DNA of 64,000 nt, taken from JAPXSY01 sp033812795. GTDB lineage: Bacteria > Verrucomicrobiota > Kiritimatiellia > RFP12 > UBA1067. Position numbers and translations under genes: made by a program. The stretch is from positions 167,639 through 231,638 of the forward strand of contig JAPXSY010000001.1 in the NCBI GenBank assembly GCA_033812795.1, written 5' to 3'. The notes beneath the pieces were generated by a model that saw only the letters and a list, made by a program, of their open reading frames with translations, did not search any database and was not told the DNA's origin. This document shows, in pieces, positions 8,801 to 18,398 of the stretch (the first letter of the stretch is position 1; the number at the start of each line of letters is the position of its first letter).

Positions 8801-9523
8801 TTATTTTTCTTTCCTGAGATCCAGCTCGCCTAAATCCCGGATGCGGTTCGTCACCCGGATGCGGGAGAGTTGTTTCGAATAATGATGGGCCGGTGTGAGC
8901 AGCTTCAGTTCCACCGTCACGGGATACAAATCCCGCTTTTGCACCACCTGCCAGCCCACGCCCACATCCTTCAGCCAGATCAGCTTGAATGTCCGGCGTC
9001 CCTTGCCAGCCTCCAACGCTGTGTCATCACCCTTGACCATCCCCGGACCGTCCCGGTACTGGGTCACCACGCAGCGGGCGAAATTGCCCCGCCCCGTGGT
9101 TCCGGCCATCCGGTGGATGACCTTCCTGTTGAAAAACGGATCCGAGGCGTTCACGATCCGGGTGATGCTCTCGCGGTCCTTGGGCGTCAGGGTGTCGGGT
9201 TCAGACGACAACTCAAGACCCTCGAAAAACTCATTTTCATAAATGACGAAAAGGTTGTACCTCGCCATCGGAAGATTCTGAAACAGAAACTCCTGCCGGT
9301 CCCCGCCCGTCACGGTGCCCTGATAAACGAAACGCGGTTCATCCGGCGGCATGGCCAACACCTGAAGGATCGGCTGGGAGGGTCTGACGATCCGCCCTTT
9401 CAGTCCACCCGTGGCCGACGGGTCCGTGGCCGTATAAAGCCGGGAACGCTCTTCGGCGCCGGTTACCGAAAGCGCGCACGCCAGCAGCACCCCCCACACG
9501 CATTGTACAAACACCCCGTTCAT
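8801..9523 (-). CDS. Secreted protein of unknown function in the MoxR/VWA cluster
   Basis: 240 aa from ATG 9523, with GGGAG upstream; an upstream ATG in the same frame is weaker. A signal peptide (MNGVFVQCVWGVLLACALSVTGA) leads to a soluble domain with no motif I recognise. A Gly/Arg-rich centre (RMAGTTGRGNFARCVV) stands out. It ends 33 bp before the FHA-MoxR start and follows the PA14/TPR protein, so it is part of the same transcription unit and is likely an envelope component of the same system. Confidence 0.75.
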   Translation of the reverse strand: MNGVFVQCVWGVLLACALSVTGAEERSRLYTATDPSATGGLKGRIVRPSQPILQVLAMPPDEPRFVYQGTVTGGDRQEFLFQNLPMARYNLFVIYENEFFEGLELSSEPDTLTPKDRESITRIVNASDPFFNRKVIHRMAGTTGRGNFARCVVTQYRDGPGMVKGDDTALEAGKGRRTFKLIWLKDVGVGWQVVQKRDLYPVTVELKLLTPAHHYSKQLSRIRVTNRIRDLGELDLRKEK

Positions 9524-9569
9524 CTCCGCTTCTCCCTTCTGTCCGCTTCCAACGGCCACGCGCGACGGC

Positions 9570-11831
9570 TCATTGATCGCCTCCCGCGAAAGTCCGTCTG
9601 CGAATCTCCTCCGTGTATTTTTCGATCACCTCGGCAGGCTCGTTCAAATCCATCATGCACTGCTTGTTCAACTCCATGGCCGCCACCAGAAAATTTGAAG
9701 CGTCCACCTGATCGCAATAGGCGCTCAAGATGACACGCGCCCGCTTGGAATCCTTCAGCGCCCGGTAGAGCTTCGCCTCGCAGAGCAGATAGTCTCCCGT
9801 CAGTTTGGAGAGGGGGAAGATTCGCTCCCACGCCTGCAACGCCTGGAACGCCTCCAGATAAAAGCCCTGTTCGATCAGAATATTGACCTGCTCAGAGGCT
9901 GCGGCGTCGCGGATCGCGGAGAGCTTCCACGCTGACAGATCGGCGGGCTGCGCCATCGGCGCGGGCCCGGACTCCCCGCCCTTACCCCCAGACCGCCGCG
10001 CGCGCGCCGCACCCGTGGCCGAGAGGTCCGAAAGCCGCTTCGGCGTGAGCGAGGCGGCCGTGGCCTTGGCACGACTCTGCACGTCGCCATAGCGTTGCGT
10101 CGCGGCATTGATGTTGCGTTCGAGGAATTCCAGATCGCCCATCCGGATCTTGGCCCACTCCCCTGCCTCGCCGCTGTCACGAAGAAGCGGGGTGATGAGT
10201 TTCCGGGCGCCCGCCAGATCGTTGAGGTAAAACATCATCACCTCTGCGGCCTTCAACTTCAATACAGCGGCACGACCACTGGAAAACTCTTCAGAACTCA
10301 GTTTCAATGCCCACCGGATGGCCTCCTGCGGCTTACGCGGCCCTAAGGAAAAGAGGAAGATATCCTCCAGCAACCCCTGCCGTTCGGGTGTCAGCCGTTT
10401 CTTGAAGAAGGGCCACCGTTGCGTCACGATGGTTTCGACCAACAGATTGGCACCGGAGAGATCCAGCACGCGGAAGAGGTTGTTCAGCATGGCGTCGTCC
10501 CACGCGGCAGTCGGATCAGCCTTTTCGGGATACGCCTTCAGCATGCTGTAACACGCCCGCTTGAATGCGTGCCGTGTCTCCTCATCATCCAGACTGCTGC
10601 TGTCGAACGTGTAGGCGAACAGGGTTGTGGTGCAGGTCGCGCGCCGACCCGCCGCCTCGGCCGTCAGTGTGATCCGGCTGTGGCGGGACCCCTTAAACAG
10701 CCAGTGCGTCGTCGGCCCGTCGGCCAGCGCGTTCGGCGCCTCCTCGAAACTCCAACTGTAGCGGGTCTCTTTCGGATTCCCTTTTGTCCAGGCTTTCAAC
10801 GTATAGGCGACCCGCGGCTCCTCCCCCTCAAGCGCGAACAGACAGTCGGGCACGGCCTCGAAGGCGGCGGTCAACCCCGTCTGCGACTGGATCTCGAACA
10901 GGGTGCAGTCGCCGGTTTTGACCACATGCTCGTCTTTGATTTTGGCGGTTTCATACATCGACGTGCCGGGATACCGCAAATCGCTGGCACGAGGCCCGCC
11001 CAACTCCTCCATGGTCGTCTTCGACGTGCGCCAGGTGAACATCATGGGACCGACGGCCTGCCCTCTGGGGCTGAATCCGAAAAGCTCCACCCGATGCAGA
11101 CCGGCCGTCAGGTTAACCTCGCCCCCCAAACCGCCCTGCTTCTCGTTTTTCTTGGAGAGCGGAACCGGTTTGCCGTCAATCACGATCTCCATCGCGCCGG
11201 AGCGGATCATCGGCGCGACCCATGTGGGACCGGGGGCCGTGACCTCAATGTGGGCCAGCAGATAGATGGCGTTCCCGCCGGGCTTCCACTCGCAGACCGC
11301 CATCGGGACCGATTCGCCCTGCCAGGTTCCCGCTGACCAAGCCTGATTGTGAAAATGGGTCTTGGCATCCACCGAACCCAACCGGCTTAGTTTCTGCGCC
11401 GCGGCTTTGGCGCTGGTTCCGTTGACCTCACAGCGGATGGCACTGGGGGTCAACCCGCTTGCCGGAGTCCACGTTGCGAGTTTTTTCGCGCCCCGGACAT
11501 ACAGAACCGCGGTCTTCCCCTCTTTCGGTGCCGCGAAGACCACGGCGCAGCCGATCTCTTTAGCGTGCCACAACACCGCGCTTGTCAGCGGGTTCCCCGC
11601 CTCGTCAAACGCGAGCGTTTCGGGAAAGGGGCCCGGCAGACTCCCGCCGTCAGGGAGTTTCACGAAAAAACCGGCGCTGGGGTGGCTGGGCGCCCGAGTC
11701 AGCCCCACTACAAAGCGGATCGTCGCGTCCCGGACCGCCCACTCGCCGGGTTCCGCGGCCCGGCAGCACAACCCGGCTGCCAAGACCGCCGGGAGGAGAC
11801 CCCGTATCGCGTTCCGCATCATCGTTTTCAT
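9570..11831 (-). CDS. Large secreted protein with PA14-like and TPR-like regions
   Basis: 753 aa from ATG 11831, with AGGG 6 nt upstream; ATG 11837 is an alternative. The signal peptide is NAIRGLLPAVLAAGLCCRAAE. Residues ~170-290 resemble a PA14-type domain (APMIRSGAMEIVIDGKP, then LTAGLHRVELFGF and PMMFTW). Residues ~290-430 hold two beta-rich segments. The C-terminal third is alpha-helical with TPR-like periodicity (AIRWALKLSSEEF, LKAAEVMMFYLNDLAGARKLI, ILIEQGFYLEAFQALQAWERIFP). Helical repeats suggest protein-protein contacts in the periplasm. It sits between the DUF4175-like membrane protein and the hypothetical before MoxR, with very short gaps. Confidence 0.75.
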   Translation of the reverse strand: MKTMMRNAIRGLLPAVLAAGLCCRAAEPGEWAVRDATIRFVVGLTRAPSHPSAGFFVKLPDGGSLPGPFPETLAFDEAGNPLTSAVLWHAKEIGCAVVFAAPKEGKTAVLYVRGAKKLATWTPASGLTPSAIRCEVNGTSAKAAAQKLSRLGSVDAKTHFHNQAWSAGTWQGESVPMAVCEWKPGGNAIYLLAHIEVTAPGPTWVAPMIRSGAMEIVIDGKPVPLSKKNEKQGGLGGEVNLTAGLHRVELFGFSPRGQAVGPMMFTWRTSKTTMEELGGPRASDLRYPGTSMYETAKIKDEHVVKTGDCTLFEIQSQTGLTAAFEAVPDCLFALEGEEPRVAYTLKAWTKGNPKETRYSWSFEEAPNALADGPTTHWLFKGSRHSRITLTAEAAGRRATCTTTLFAYTFDSSSLDDEETRHAFKRACYSMLKAYPEKADPTAAWDDAMLNNLFRVLDLSGANLLVETIVTQRWPFFKKRLTPERQGLLEDIFLFSLGPRKPQEAIRWALKLSSEEFSSGRAAVLKLKAAEVMMFYLNDLAGARKLITPLLRDSGEAGEWAKIRMGDLEFLERNINAATQRYGDVQSRAKATAASLTPKRLSDLSATGAARARRSGGKGGESGPAPMAQPADLSAWKLSAIRDAAASEQVNILIEQGFYLEAFQALQAWERIFPLSKLTGDYLLCEAKLYRALKDSKRARVILSAYCDQVDASNFLVAAMELNKQCMMDLNEPAEVIEKYTEEIRRRTFAGGDQ

Positions 11832-11870
11832 ACGCATCCCTGTCTGAGCCCGCACACGCGGGACCACACG

Positions 11871-14800
11871 TTACAGTTCCTTGTTGAGCTTCTTGTAATA
11901 ATCGGCGTTCAGCTCCCGGTACTTGGCGGGGGCCAGATCCTGTTCCGCTTCGATCACATCCGTCAGGGTCGAGACGGCCACGCCGCCGTCCAGCGTAGTC
12001 GCGCTGCCCTCGCCGAGTTCCGTCTTGGCTTTCTTCAAAGCGCCGATCGCCTTGCGCCGCAGTTCGGCAACCTGTCCAATCGGAACCCCCTTGGAAACCG
12101 CGTCCGAGGCCTGCCGGATATGGTGCGCGGCCGTTTTCAGCGAATCGGTGCGCAACCCTTTCAGGGAAGCCTGCGCATACGACTGGTCGGCCTTGCGCGC
12201 CATCTGCTCCATGAACTGCGCCCACGAGCCGGCTTCGGAGGCGTCCATGCGTTCGGTACCGCCGCTGTCGCCCCAGTCGTCGCCTTTTCCGGAACCCAGC
12301 TTACCGCCGCCCGTGGCCTTGGTTTGCGCCTCGCCATCCGCCACGACCTGTCCCGACTGGGTCGGATCCTGCGTCCGGCGCGCCTCGATGTTGTCGTCCC
12401 CCTCGGAGATTGTCCCCGAACCCGCGGCGCTTTCACCGCTCGACATCCCCTGCCGCCCGACATTCGACCGCCCGTCCTGTTCTTTGTGATCCGGCGTCGT
12501 GTTCCCCGATTTACCCTTTGCGGAGAAGGTGGTCGTGTCGCCCTCGGTGATCAGAGCGCCCATCTCCATGTCCGGCAACGCCTGGTTGATGGCACCGTCG
12601 TCGGCCTCCCTGTCCATCTTCTCATCGATCTCCAGCAGATCGCCGATGATGTCTTCCATTGCGGTCTGCAGGGGTGTCAGCGCGACACCTTCCGGCATCT
12701 CTTCCTTGTCAAAGGCCTCATCCGTCACTTTGGTGGTGTCGGGCTTATCCCCCAGCCACATCTCGACATCCTCAATCAACTTTTCGGCCTTCTCCATCGC
12801 TTCCAGATAGTGCTCGCGCTTCATGACGGCCTTCTCTTTAACCGGACCGCCCTCCTGATCCTTCGTCCCCGAGTCCTTTTCCTGAGTCACCTCCTCGAAC
12901 ACGGAATAAAGGTCCTCGACCAGATCGTTGCCGACATTCAGGTGGGCGAAAATATCCAAATCGCGCGGGATCTGGAGCATCGCATCCTCGATGTTCTTCC
13001 GGATCTCCTCGGCCTCCTGCTCCATGACGTCGAAATCTTCCGTGTTCCGGTCCCGGTTTTCGGCGATTTTATCCATCTCTTCCTTCAACCGTTTTTCGGC
13101 CGCCTTGAGCTTCTCCAGTTTCGCCCCGGCGATCTGGAGTGCCTCGATCATCTCTTCGCGCGACTCCTTCTCCTCCTGCGCCTGAACCTCCTCGAACCGT
13201 TTGCGCACAATCGTCAGCTTGTCAAACGCGCTCCGCGCGTGCGGGATCGCCTCGCGCGCCGCGTTCTGCTCCAGTTGTTCAGCGGACAGCAGCATGTCGT
13301 CCGTGATCTTTTGCTGTTTGCAAAAAGCGGCGACCCCTTCGAGAAACGCGCTCTGCGATTTGTCCTCGCCCTGTCCCGCCGCCGCCTCGGCCCCGCAGGC
13401 CTGAATGAAGGCCACCACCTCCGAACTCAGCGCGTCCTGCTCATCCACCAGCGAGGCCGCGACCGCCACCCCCTGAGTGGCGCACTGGGAAGCGGTCTGC
13501 AAGACCTTCGCCTGCCCGGTGATGATCCCGTCGAGCATCCCGATCAGGGAACTGGCGCTCTGGTTCTCCTGGGCTTTTGCCGCGGACTCCCCGGCAAAGG
13601 TCAGTTGCCGGAGGATTTTCTCCTGCATCGTCAGGGCCTTGCCAACCCGCCGATCTTTTTCCGTTATCCCGTTCGTGGCCGGAACCGACCGCAGTGTGGG
13701 GATCACTTCATGCAGTTCGTTCAGGTAGAGTTTCTTGATCGTGGGCACCAAATTCCCCAAGCTCTTGCCGCCGCCCCGCTCCAACAGCAGCCGGACCGTC
13801 TGGCGGATCTCCTCTTGTCGCGTGGCGGTCTCAGCCCACTGTTCCGGGGTGCTGTTCGCCAAAGCATCGCGAAGCTGCGTGACCTTGCGGAGATTCTCAC
13901 GTTGAAGGAGGATGACCCGCTCCAGACTCTCCCTGCTCTGTTTGGCCAGTTCCTCCCGCTTCTTCGCCGCCTGATCCGTCTCGTCCAGTTCAAACACCAG
14001 CGGACCGGATACCGTGGTCTGGCCGTTGCCCTCGCGGTTGTCCCGGGCCTCAACCCGCATCACCCACGTGCCGGTGTCCGTTGTTTTACGGACCACACCC
14101 TTCCACAGCGCGGAAAACTCTTTGCCCCGGATCTCCGCAGCAGAGAAGGTCTTCAGCACCTTGGGCCGCGCTTCGGACTCGCCTGTTTTGGGAAGCTGCA
14201 CAATGGAGATCTCATCGAACCCGAAGTCATCCGAGGCCGAAAAATCCACCGTCGGAGCCATACCGGGCGGCAACGGCACGGGTTTCTGCGGATATCGAAC
14301 CGTTAGCGCGGGCGGACGGTCCGGCAGGAGGTTGAACCCCACTGTGCTCTCCGCCTTGTCGCCTTCCGCGCTCTCTGCGGTGAGGATAAAGGCGGCACCG
14401 TTCGTGACCACGAGCGCGACGCTCCCGCCCGGTTTCTTCCCTTGCTCAACGAACTCCACCGGATCACCGCCCCAGCCGGAAACGACCAGCGAACGCAACG
14501 GCGCGTTACAGCGCGCCGCGAGTTCAACCCGGGATCCGGCCGGGATGTCGAGGGCCGTCGCCTGCGCATCAACCCGTTTCGTCGGCAGGCGCATATAGGC
14601 GGGCGGCGTCACCTTCAGGGTCACGGCGCGGAATGCCAAGGGCGGCCGCAGGGTGATCGTGCTCCATCCCGGCGGATACGCGTCCCCCGCGCGGAAGCGG
14701 TATTTCAGGTCGGTGGTGACTTTGGGGATCACATGCTGGAACCGCTCCTCCGCGCCTCCCCGGAGCGTACCCAACCGATAGGTCTTCTGCTCGCCGTCGG

Positions 14801-15473
14801 ATGGACGGACATCCAGAAGCACCGTGTGCCCGGCCCGGCCCTGCACCTCGCACGCCAGCGTAAGCACACCGCCCTGCAGGACGGTCGCGTCGCCGGGGCT
14901 CACGCGGAGAATGCGGGTCAGGCTGACCGGCGTGAGTTCAGCGAAGGGGTTCAGTACCCGCGCCATCGCCACGGGCCACGCCCGCCCCGCGAACGGATAC
15001 GGCAGCAACAGCAGCAACAGCGACGCGCCCAGCGCAAGTTGCGCCCGGCGCAGCAGCCGCCGGTCCTTCATCATGCGGAAATCCAACCCGCTCCAGTGCG
15101 GGATATCCATTTTCACATACGCCGCGACAAACGAGTCCTTGACACGGAACGCGGAAAACAGAAGAAAGTTGATCAGATGGTTATCGAGTTGCGGGAAGGT
15201 CTGCTCCACACGGACTGCCACGGCCTCGGGAGTGTGGCGCCGCGCCAACGCGCGGAAGACCAGCCCCGCCGTCACGCCGACCCCCGCCACCAGCACGGCC
15301 CAGGCCAGCAACCGCCCGTTGCGGCCGTACCGGACCAGCAGATCGACACCCGCCAGACAGAAGACCAGCGCCCCAAACAACGCCAGCCCGGCCGTCAGCC
15401 GGAACTCCGCCTGCCAGCGGTTCAGCAGTCGGCCGATCTTTTCAAGCTGTCCGATCAATACGGATGGAGCCAT
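11871..15473 (-). CDS. DUF4175-like large membrane protein with coiled coils
   Basis: 1200 aa. The N-terminus carries three hydrophobic segments: LTAGLALFGALVFCLAGVDLL, LLAWAVLVAGVGVTAGLVF, and LALGASLLLLLLPYPFAG near residue 150. Ig-like or beta-rich periplasmic segments follow to ~480. The rest is a very long, highly charged helical region (for example IAGAKLEKLKAAEKRLKEEM) typical of coiled coils, followed by Gly/Ser/Asp-rich linkers (~930-1050). The architecture matches the DUF4175-type proteins that accompany MoxR/DUF58/BatA genes in PVC bacteria and alphaproteobacteria. The role is unknown; it may be an envelope scaffold. It lies in the middle of the MoxR/VWA cluster. Confidence 0.8.
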   Translation of the reverse strand: MAPSVLIGQLEKIGRLLNRWQAEFRLTAGLALFGALVFCLAGVDLLVRYGRNGRLLAWAVLVAGVGVTAGLVFRALARRHTPEAVAVRVEQTFPQLDNHLINFLLFSAFRVKDSFVAAYVKMDIPHWSGLDFRMMKDRRLLRRAQLALGASLLLLLLPYPFAGRAWPVAMARVLNPFAELTPVSLTRILRVSPGDATVLQGGVLTLACEVQGRAGHTVLLDVRPSDGEQKTYRLGTLRGGAEERFQHVIPKVTTDLKYRFRAGDAYPPGWSTITLRPPLAFRAVTLKVTPPAYMRLPTKRVDAQATALDIPAGSRVELAARCNAPLRSLVVSGWGGDPVEFVEQGKKPGGSVALVVTNGAAFILTAESAEGDKAESTVGFNLLPDRPPALTVRYPQKPVPLPPGMAPTVDFSASDDFGFDEISIVQLPKTGESEARPKVLKTFSAAEIRGKEFSALWKGVVRKTTDTGTWVMRVEARDNREGNGQTTVSGPLVFELDETDQAAKKREELAKQSRESLERVILLQRENLRKVTQLRDALANSTPEQWAETATRQEEIRQTVRLLLERGGGKSLGNLVPTIKKLYLNELHEVIPTLRSVPATNGITEKDRRVGKALTMQEKILRQLTFAGESAAKAQENQSASSLIGMLDGIITGQAKVLQTASQCATQGVAVAASLVDEQDALSSEVVAFIQACGAEAAAGQGEDKSQSAFLEGVAAFCKQQKITDDMLLSAEQLEQNAAREAIPHARSAFDKLTIVRKRFEEVQAQEEKESREEMIEALQIAGAKLEKLKAAEKRLKEEMDKIAENRDRNTEDFDVMEQEAEEIRKNIEDAMLQIPRDLDIFAHLNVGNDLVEDLYSVFEEVTQEKDSGTKDQEGGPVKEKAVMKREHYLEAMEKAEKLIEDVEMWLGDKPDTTKVTDEAFDKEEMPEGVALTPLQTAMEDIIGDLLEIDEKMDREADDGAINQALPDMEMGALITEGDTTTFSAKGKSGNTTPDHKEQDGRSNVGRQGMSSGESAAGSGTISEGDDNIEARRTQDPTQSGQVVADGEAQTKATGGGKLGSGKGDDWGDSGGTERMDASEAGSWAQFMEQMARKADQSYAQASLKGLRTDSLKTAAHHIRQASDAVSKGVPIGQVAELRRKAIGALKKAKTELGEGSATTLDGGVAVSTLTDVIEAEQDLAPAKYRELNADYYKKLNKEL

Positions 15474-15517
15474 ATCCCGTCTCCGTGCATCAGGCCGCGC
15501 TCAGGCGCGGCACGACC

Positions 15518-16171
15518 TCATTTCGTTACCTTGACCTTCTCCGGCAACTTGACGATCTTCAGGTTGGACACGTAAAAATTCCCGTCCCTCAAATACGTCG
15601 AGCCTGGCACAAACATGAAGACCGTGATGTACCGGACTTTTTTCAGGTGGCTGTACGCGACCGGCGAGATCGTCTCGTTGGGGATGGTGACGCGCATAGT
15701 CTTCCACGCCGCCGCTGTCGCCGCGACGTACTCCGCCTTGTACACGCGCCGCAGGTTCTGCAGTTTCGGGGGTTCGCTCGGCGAAATGCCCGGCTTGAGG
15801 TTGTACCCCAGAAACAAAATGTGCACCTCCAAATTATTCTCCACCAGAATGTCAAAGGTGCACTGGTAGCGGTCCCCAGGCTCATACGGGATCAGCGGCG
15901 TCTCGACCTTCGTCTCATATCCGCTCGGCACCGCCATTTTCAGCACCCGCTCCTTCGCCCGGAACATCGGCAGGACCGAGGCGTTCTTGGCATTGCCCGT
16001 CTGTTTCTTGATGAGGGTCCAGTCATAATCGATATTCCAGCCGTCCAGCGGCCCTTTGGCGGACGTGAAGTCGCTGTTGTAACAATAGTTGGTCTCCGCG
16101 GGTGCCGCGCGCAACGCCGACACCAGAACAACCCCGCAAAGCCACACGGCACCTTTTCCGATCCGTTTCAT
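15518..16171 (-). CDS. Secreted protein, possible carbohydrate-binding beta-sandwich
   Basis: 217 aa with a clear signal peptide (AVWLCGVVLVSALRAAPAE). The mature part begins NYCYNSDFTSAKGPLDGWNIDYDW. This 'N.DF....DGW' opening is typical of CBM4/9-like or other jelly-roll domains in PVC surface proteins. It ends in a lysine-rich tail (KLPEKVKVTK). No catalytic motif was seen. It lies between the VWA/membrane gene and the DUF4175-like gene on the same strand. Confidence 0.7.
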   Translation of the reverse strand: MKRIGKGAVWLCGVVLVSALRAAPAETNYCYNSDFTSAKGPLDGWNIDYDWTLIKKQTGNAKNASVLPMFRAKERVLKMAVPSGYETKVETPLIPYEPGDRYQCTFDILVENNLEVHILFLGYNLKPGISPSEPPKLQNLRRVYKAEYVAATAAAWKTMRVTIPNETISPVAYSHLKKVRYITVFMFVPGSTYLRDGNFYVSNLKIVKLPEKVKVTK

Positions 16172-16196
16172 CTGCCCCTCCCGGTCGCATGACCGT

Positions 16197-18398
16197 CTAC
16201 GTGAGATTCTGGAATTTTCGGAGAATCCACTCCAGAGCGATCAAAGTGATTAGGATACCAAGAATCGCCCAATGTTGCCAATACGTCTTATACTCGAAGA
16301 CGCTCTGCTCGATGCGCTTGGGCGTCACGGACAACAACGCGCGATCCAACTCTTCCGCAGAATCGAAATACGCGCCGCCGCTGTTCGCCGCGATCGCCCG
16401 CAACACCGACACCTCCACAGGACGGGGGATGGACTCGGGCGAGTAAGGCTTCACCGCGAAAAAGGCCGGCTCGGACTCCAGCCGCTGCCCACCCGACTCC
16501 GAAACCGCCGCCACCGCGTACATTCCCGCGGTTTCGCCTTTAACCTTCACGCTGAAGGTCGGCACCGCCTTGCCCTCAAGCATCTGGTCCTCCCTCGCCG
16601 TCACGGCGAACGGAACCACCCGCTTGTCCGGGAAGGTGATCTCCGCTTTCACCACCGCGCCCTCGGGCGGGACGCCCTCGCCCACCCAACGGGCGGTGAC
16701 TTCAATCTCCTCGTTCAGGAAACAGGTCTCGCGGTCGAGAAAGACCTCCCAACTCCGCCCCTCGATCTGGTCGGCCTTGGGCGAAAGCCATGAGAGCAAC
16801 TGGTGCCAAAAACGCGGATAGGGGTTGGTCTTGAGCGCGTCAGCGCTCAACTGCCATTTCCACAACGAATCCGAGAACAGGGCCACCACCTTGCCCTGTC
16901 CGAAATCCTGGGCAAGGATCATCGGTTGCGGACCGCTGTCGCTACGGACCTCCACCAGCACTCGCGCCGCGGCCGAGGGCACGACCCCCTGAAAGATCGA
17001 AAGCACCGCCGGGATTTTCTGCCAGAACTCGGCATCCCCCCCAAAGGCCGCGTGCGAACGCCCCTGCTCGGTCAGGCTCACGGCGAACTCGCCCTCCCGC
17101 GCCTTGCCTGAAAAGGCTTTGGCGGGCAGCAGTCCTTTCAATGCCGTCTTCGCAAAACCGTCCGGTGCCCAGGCTTTGCTGCCCCCAAGCAGCACCAGAC
17201 TCCCGCCCGCCTCCACAAACTTCACCAGCGCGCGCGCGCGCTCCTCCCCCAGTTCCTCGCCGCTCAGATTACCCAACACCACAATCTTAAACTGCGCGAG
17301 CTGCGCCTCCCCCATGTCCGGCGCGACCTCCCCGCTCACCCCGTACGTCATGAACTTCCCCTTGGGACCCTTCAGGAAAATCGAGGGGCTGACCTGCTTG
17401 CTCTCGCGCAACACGCGGGACAGATATTTGGACTCCCACCGCGGCGGGCCTTCCACATACATCAGGCGGTTCTTGGCATCCAACACCTGCACCACCACCG
17501 ACGATTCGTTGTCATCGACCTGCGACTCGCCGGACAGCGCGGGCAGGGAGACCCGATAGGTGTTGACGCCGATGGCCGCGTGATCCAGCTTGAACACCAC
17601 TTCGCGCGACCCGCCGCCCTCGGGGATCTGCGTCTCGATACGCTGCAACAGCACGTCGTCCTTGAAAAGCTGTACTGCGAAGGGCTGTCCCCGGGTTCCC
17701 TGTCCCGACAGCACGGCCTTGAGTTCCGACTGCCACCCGACCGTGACACGCCGCGGTGTGCTGAGCGTCTCCACGCGGATATCCGGCTCCTCCTCCCAGA
17801 TCGCCTCTCGTTCCAGCGGCAGGGTATAAATCGGGAAGGGCCGCTTTTCCAACGCCCACTCCTTGAACGCCTCGCGCGTGTCCAGCCCGTCGCTGAGCAA
17901 CAGGCATCCCGTCACGTCCACGCCCGCGTACCGGCCCACGAGTTTCTTCAGCGCGTCGCGCAACAACGTGGCCTCCCCCTCAGGCTCGCGTTTGAAGAGT
18001 TCCGGCAGCGAAGTTTTCTGCTGAAGATCCGCGGAAAACGGATAGACCTCGACCTCGCATTTTTCAGCCATACCAGCCGCCCACGGCATCTGGAGCACCG
18101 TCTGCGCCGTCTGCCAGCGGTTGGTCATCCCCTTGACCGGGGTCATCGTCATGCTCCGGGACTCGTCGACCAACACCAGAAAGCGGGTTCTCTGCTCCAA
18201 CGTTTCGACACGCTTCTCGCCGGGCAGAAGCAGGCACCACCCCAGCAGCAGGAAGAAACAGACCCGTGACAACAGCATCACCCACATCGGCCCGTCCCGC
18301 TTCACAAACAGACCGTAGCCGACCCCGGTGGCCGCTAAAGCCGCCAGGACCCCTGCCGCGATAACAGCGGTCGGTGCGAGATGGTCGTAAATGATCAC
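16197..18398 (-). CDS. VWA-domain membrane protein with periplasmic domain (BatA-operon type)
   Basis: 733 aa with a GTG start at 18398; the GTG overlaps the TGA of the upstream gene (GTGA), with AAGGA 8 nt before it. Two N-terminal TM segments (TAVIAAGVLAALAATGVGYGLF, and WVMLLSRVCFFLLLGWCLLL) precede a von Willebrand A-like domain with the altered metal motif VDESRSMTMT. A large periplasmic part includes a glutamine-amidotransferase-like fold (LAQFKIVVLGNLSGEEL, then FVEAGGSLVLLGG). A C-terminal TM (WAILGILITLIALEWIL) follows. Such proteins pair with BatA/DUF58/MoxR. A frame extension upstream of the GTG lies inside the neighbouring gene and was rejected. Confidence 0.88.
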   Translation of the reverse strand: MIIYDHLAPTAVIAAGVLAALAATGVGYGLFVKRDGPMWVMLLSRVCFFLLLGWCLLLPGEKRVETLEQRTRFLVLVDESRSMTMTPVKGMTNRWQTAQTVLQMPWAAGMAEKCEVEVYPFSADLQQKTSLPELFKREPEGEATLLRDALKKLVGRYAGVDVTGCLLLSDGLDTREAFKEWALEKRPFPIYTLPLEREAIWEEEPDIRVETLSTPRRVTVGWQSELKAVLSGQGTRGQPFAVQLFKDDVLLQRIETQIPEGGGSREVVFKLDHAAIGVNTYRVSLPALSGESQVDDNESSVVVQVLDAKNRLMYVEGPPRWESKYLSRVLRESKQVSPSIFLKGPKGKFMTYGVSGEVAPDMGEAQLAQFKIVVLGNLSGEELGEERARALVKFVEAGGSLVLLGGSKAWAPDGFAKTALKGLLPAKAFSGKAREGEFAVSLTEQGRSHAAFGGDAEFWQKIPAVLSIFQGVVPSAAARVLVEVRSDSGPQPMILAQDFGQGKVVALFSDSLWKWQLSADALKTNPYPRFWHQLLSWLSPKADQIEGRSWEVFLDRETCFLNEEIEVTARWVGEGVPPEGAVVKAEITFPDKRVVPFAVTAREDQMLEGKAVPTFSVKVKGETAGMYAVAAVSESGGQRLESEPAFFAVKPYSPESIPRPVEVSVLRAIAANSGGAYFDSAEELDRALLSVTPKRIEQSVFEYKTYWQHWAILGILITLIALEWILRKFQNLT

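Noticed and set aside
12161..15575. Long antisense ORFs (for example 11565-14306 plus, 913 aa, and 14442-15575 plus) opposite the DUF4175-like gene
   Set aside because: High GC suppresses stop codons on the opposite strand. The antisense products are Arg/His/Pro-rich without motifs, and the minus-strand frame has clear TM segments, an RBS and operon context.
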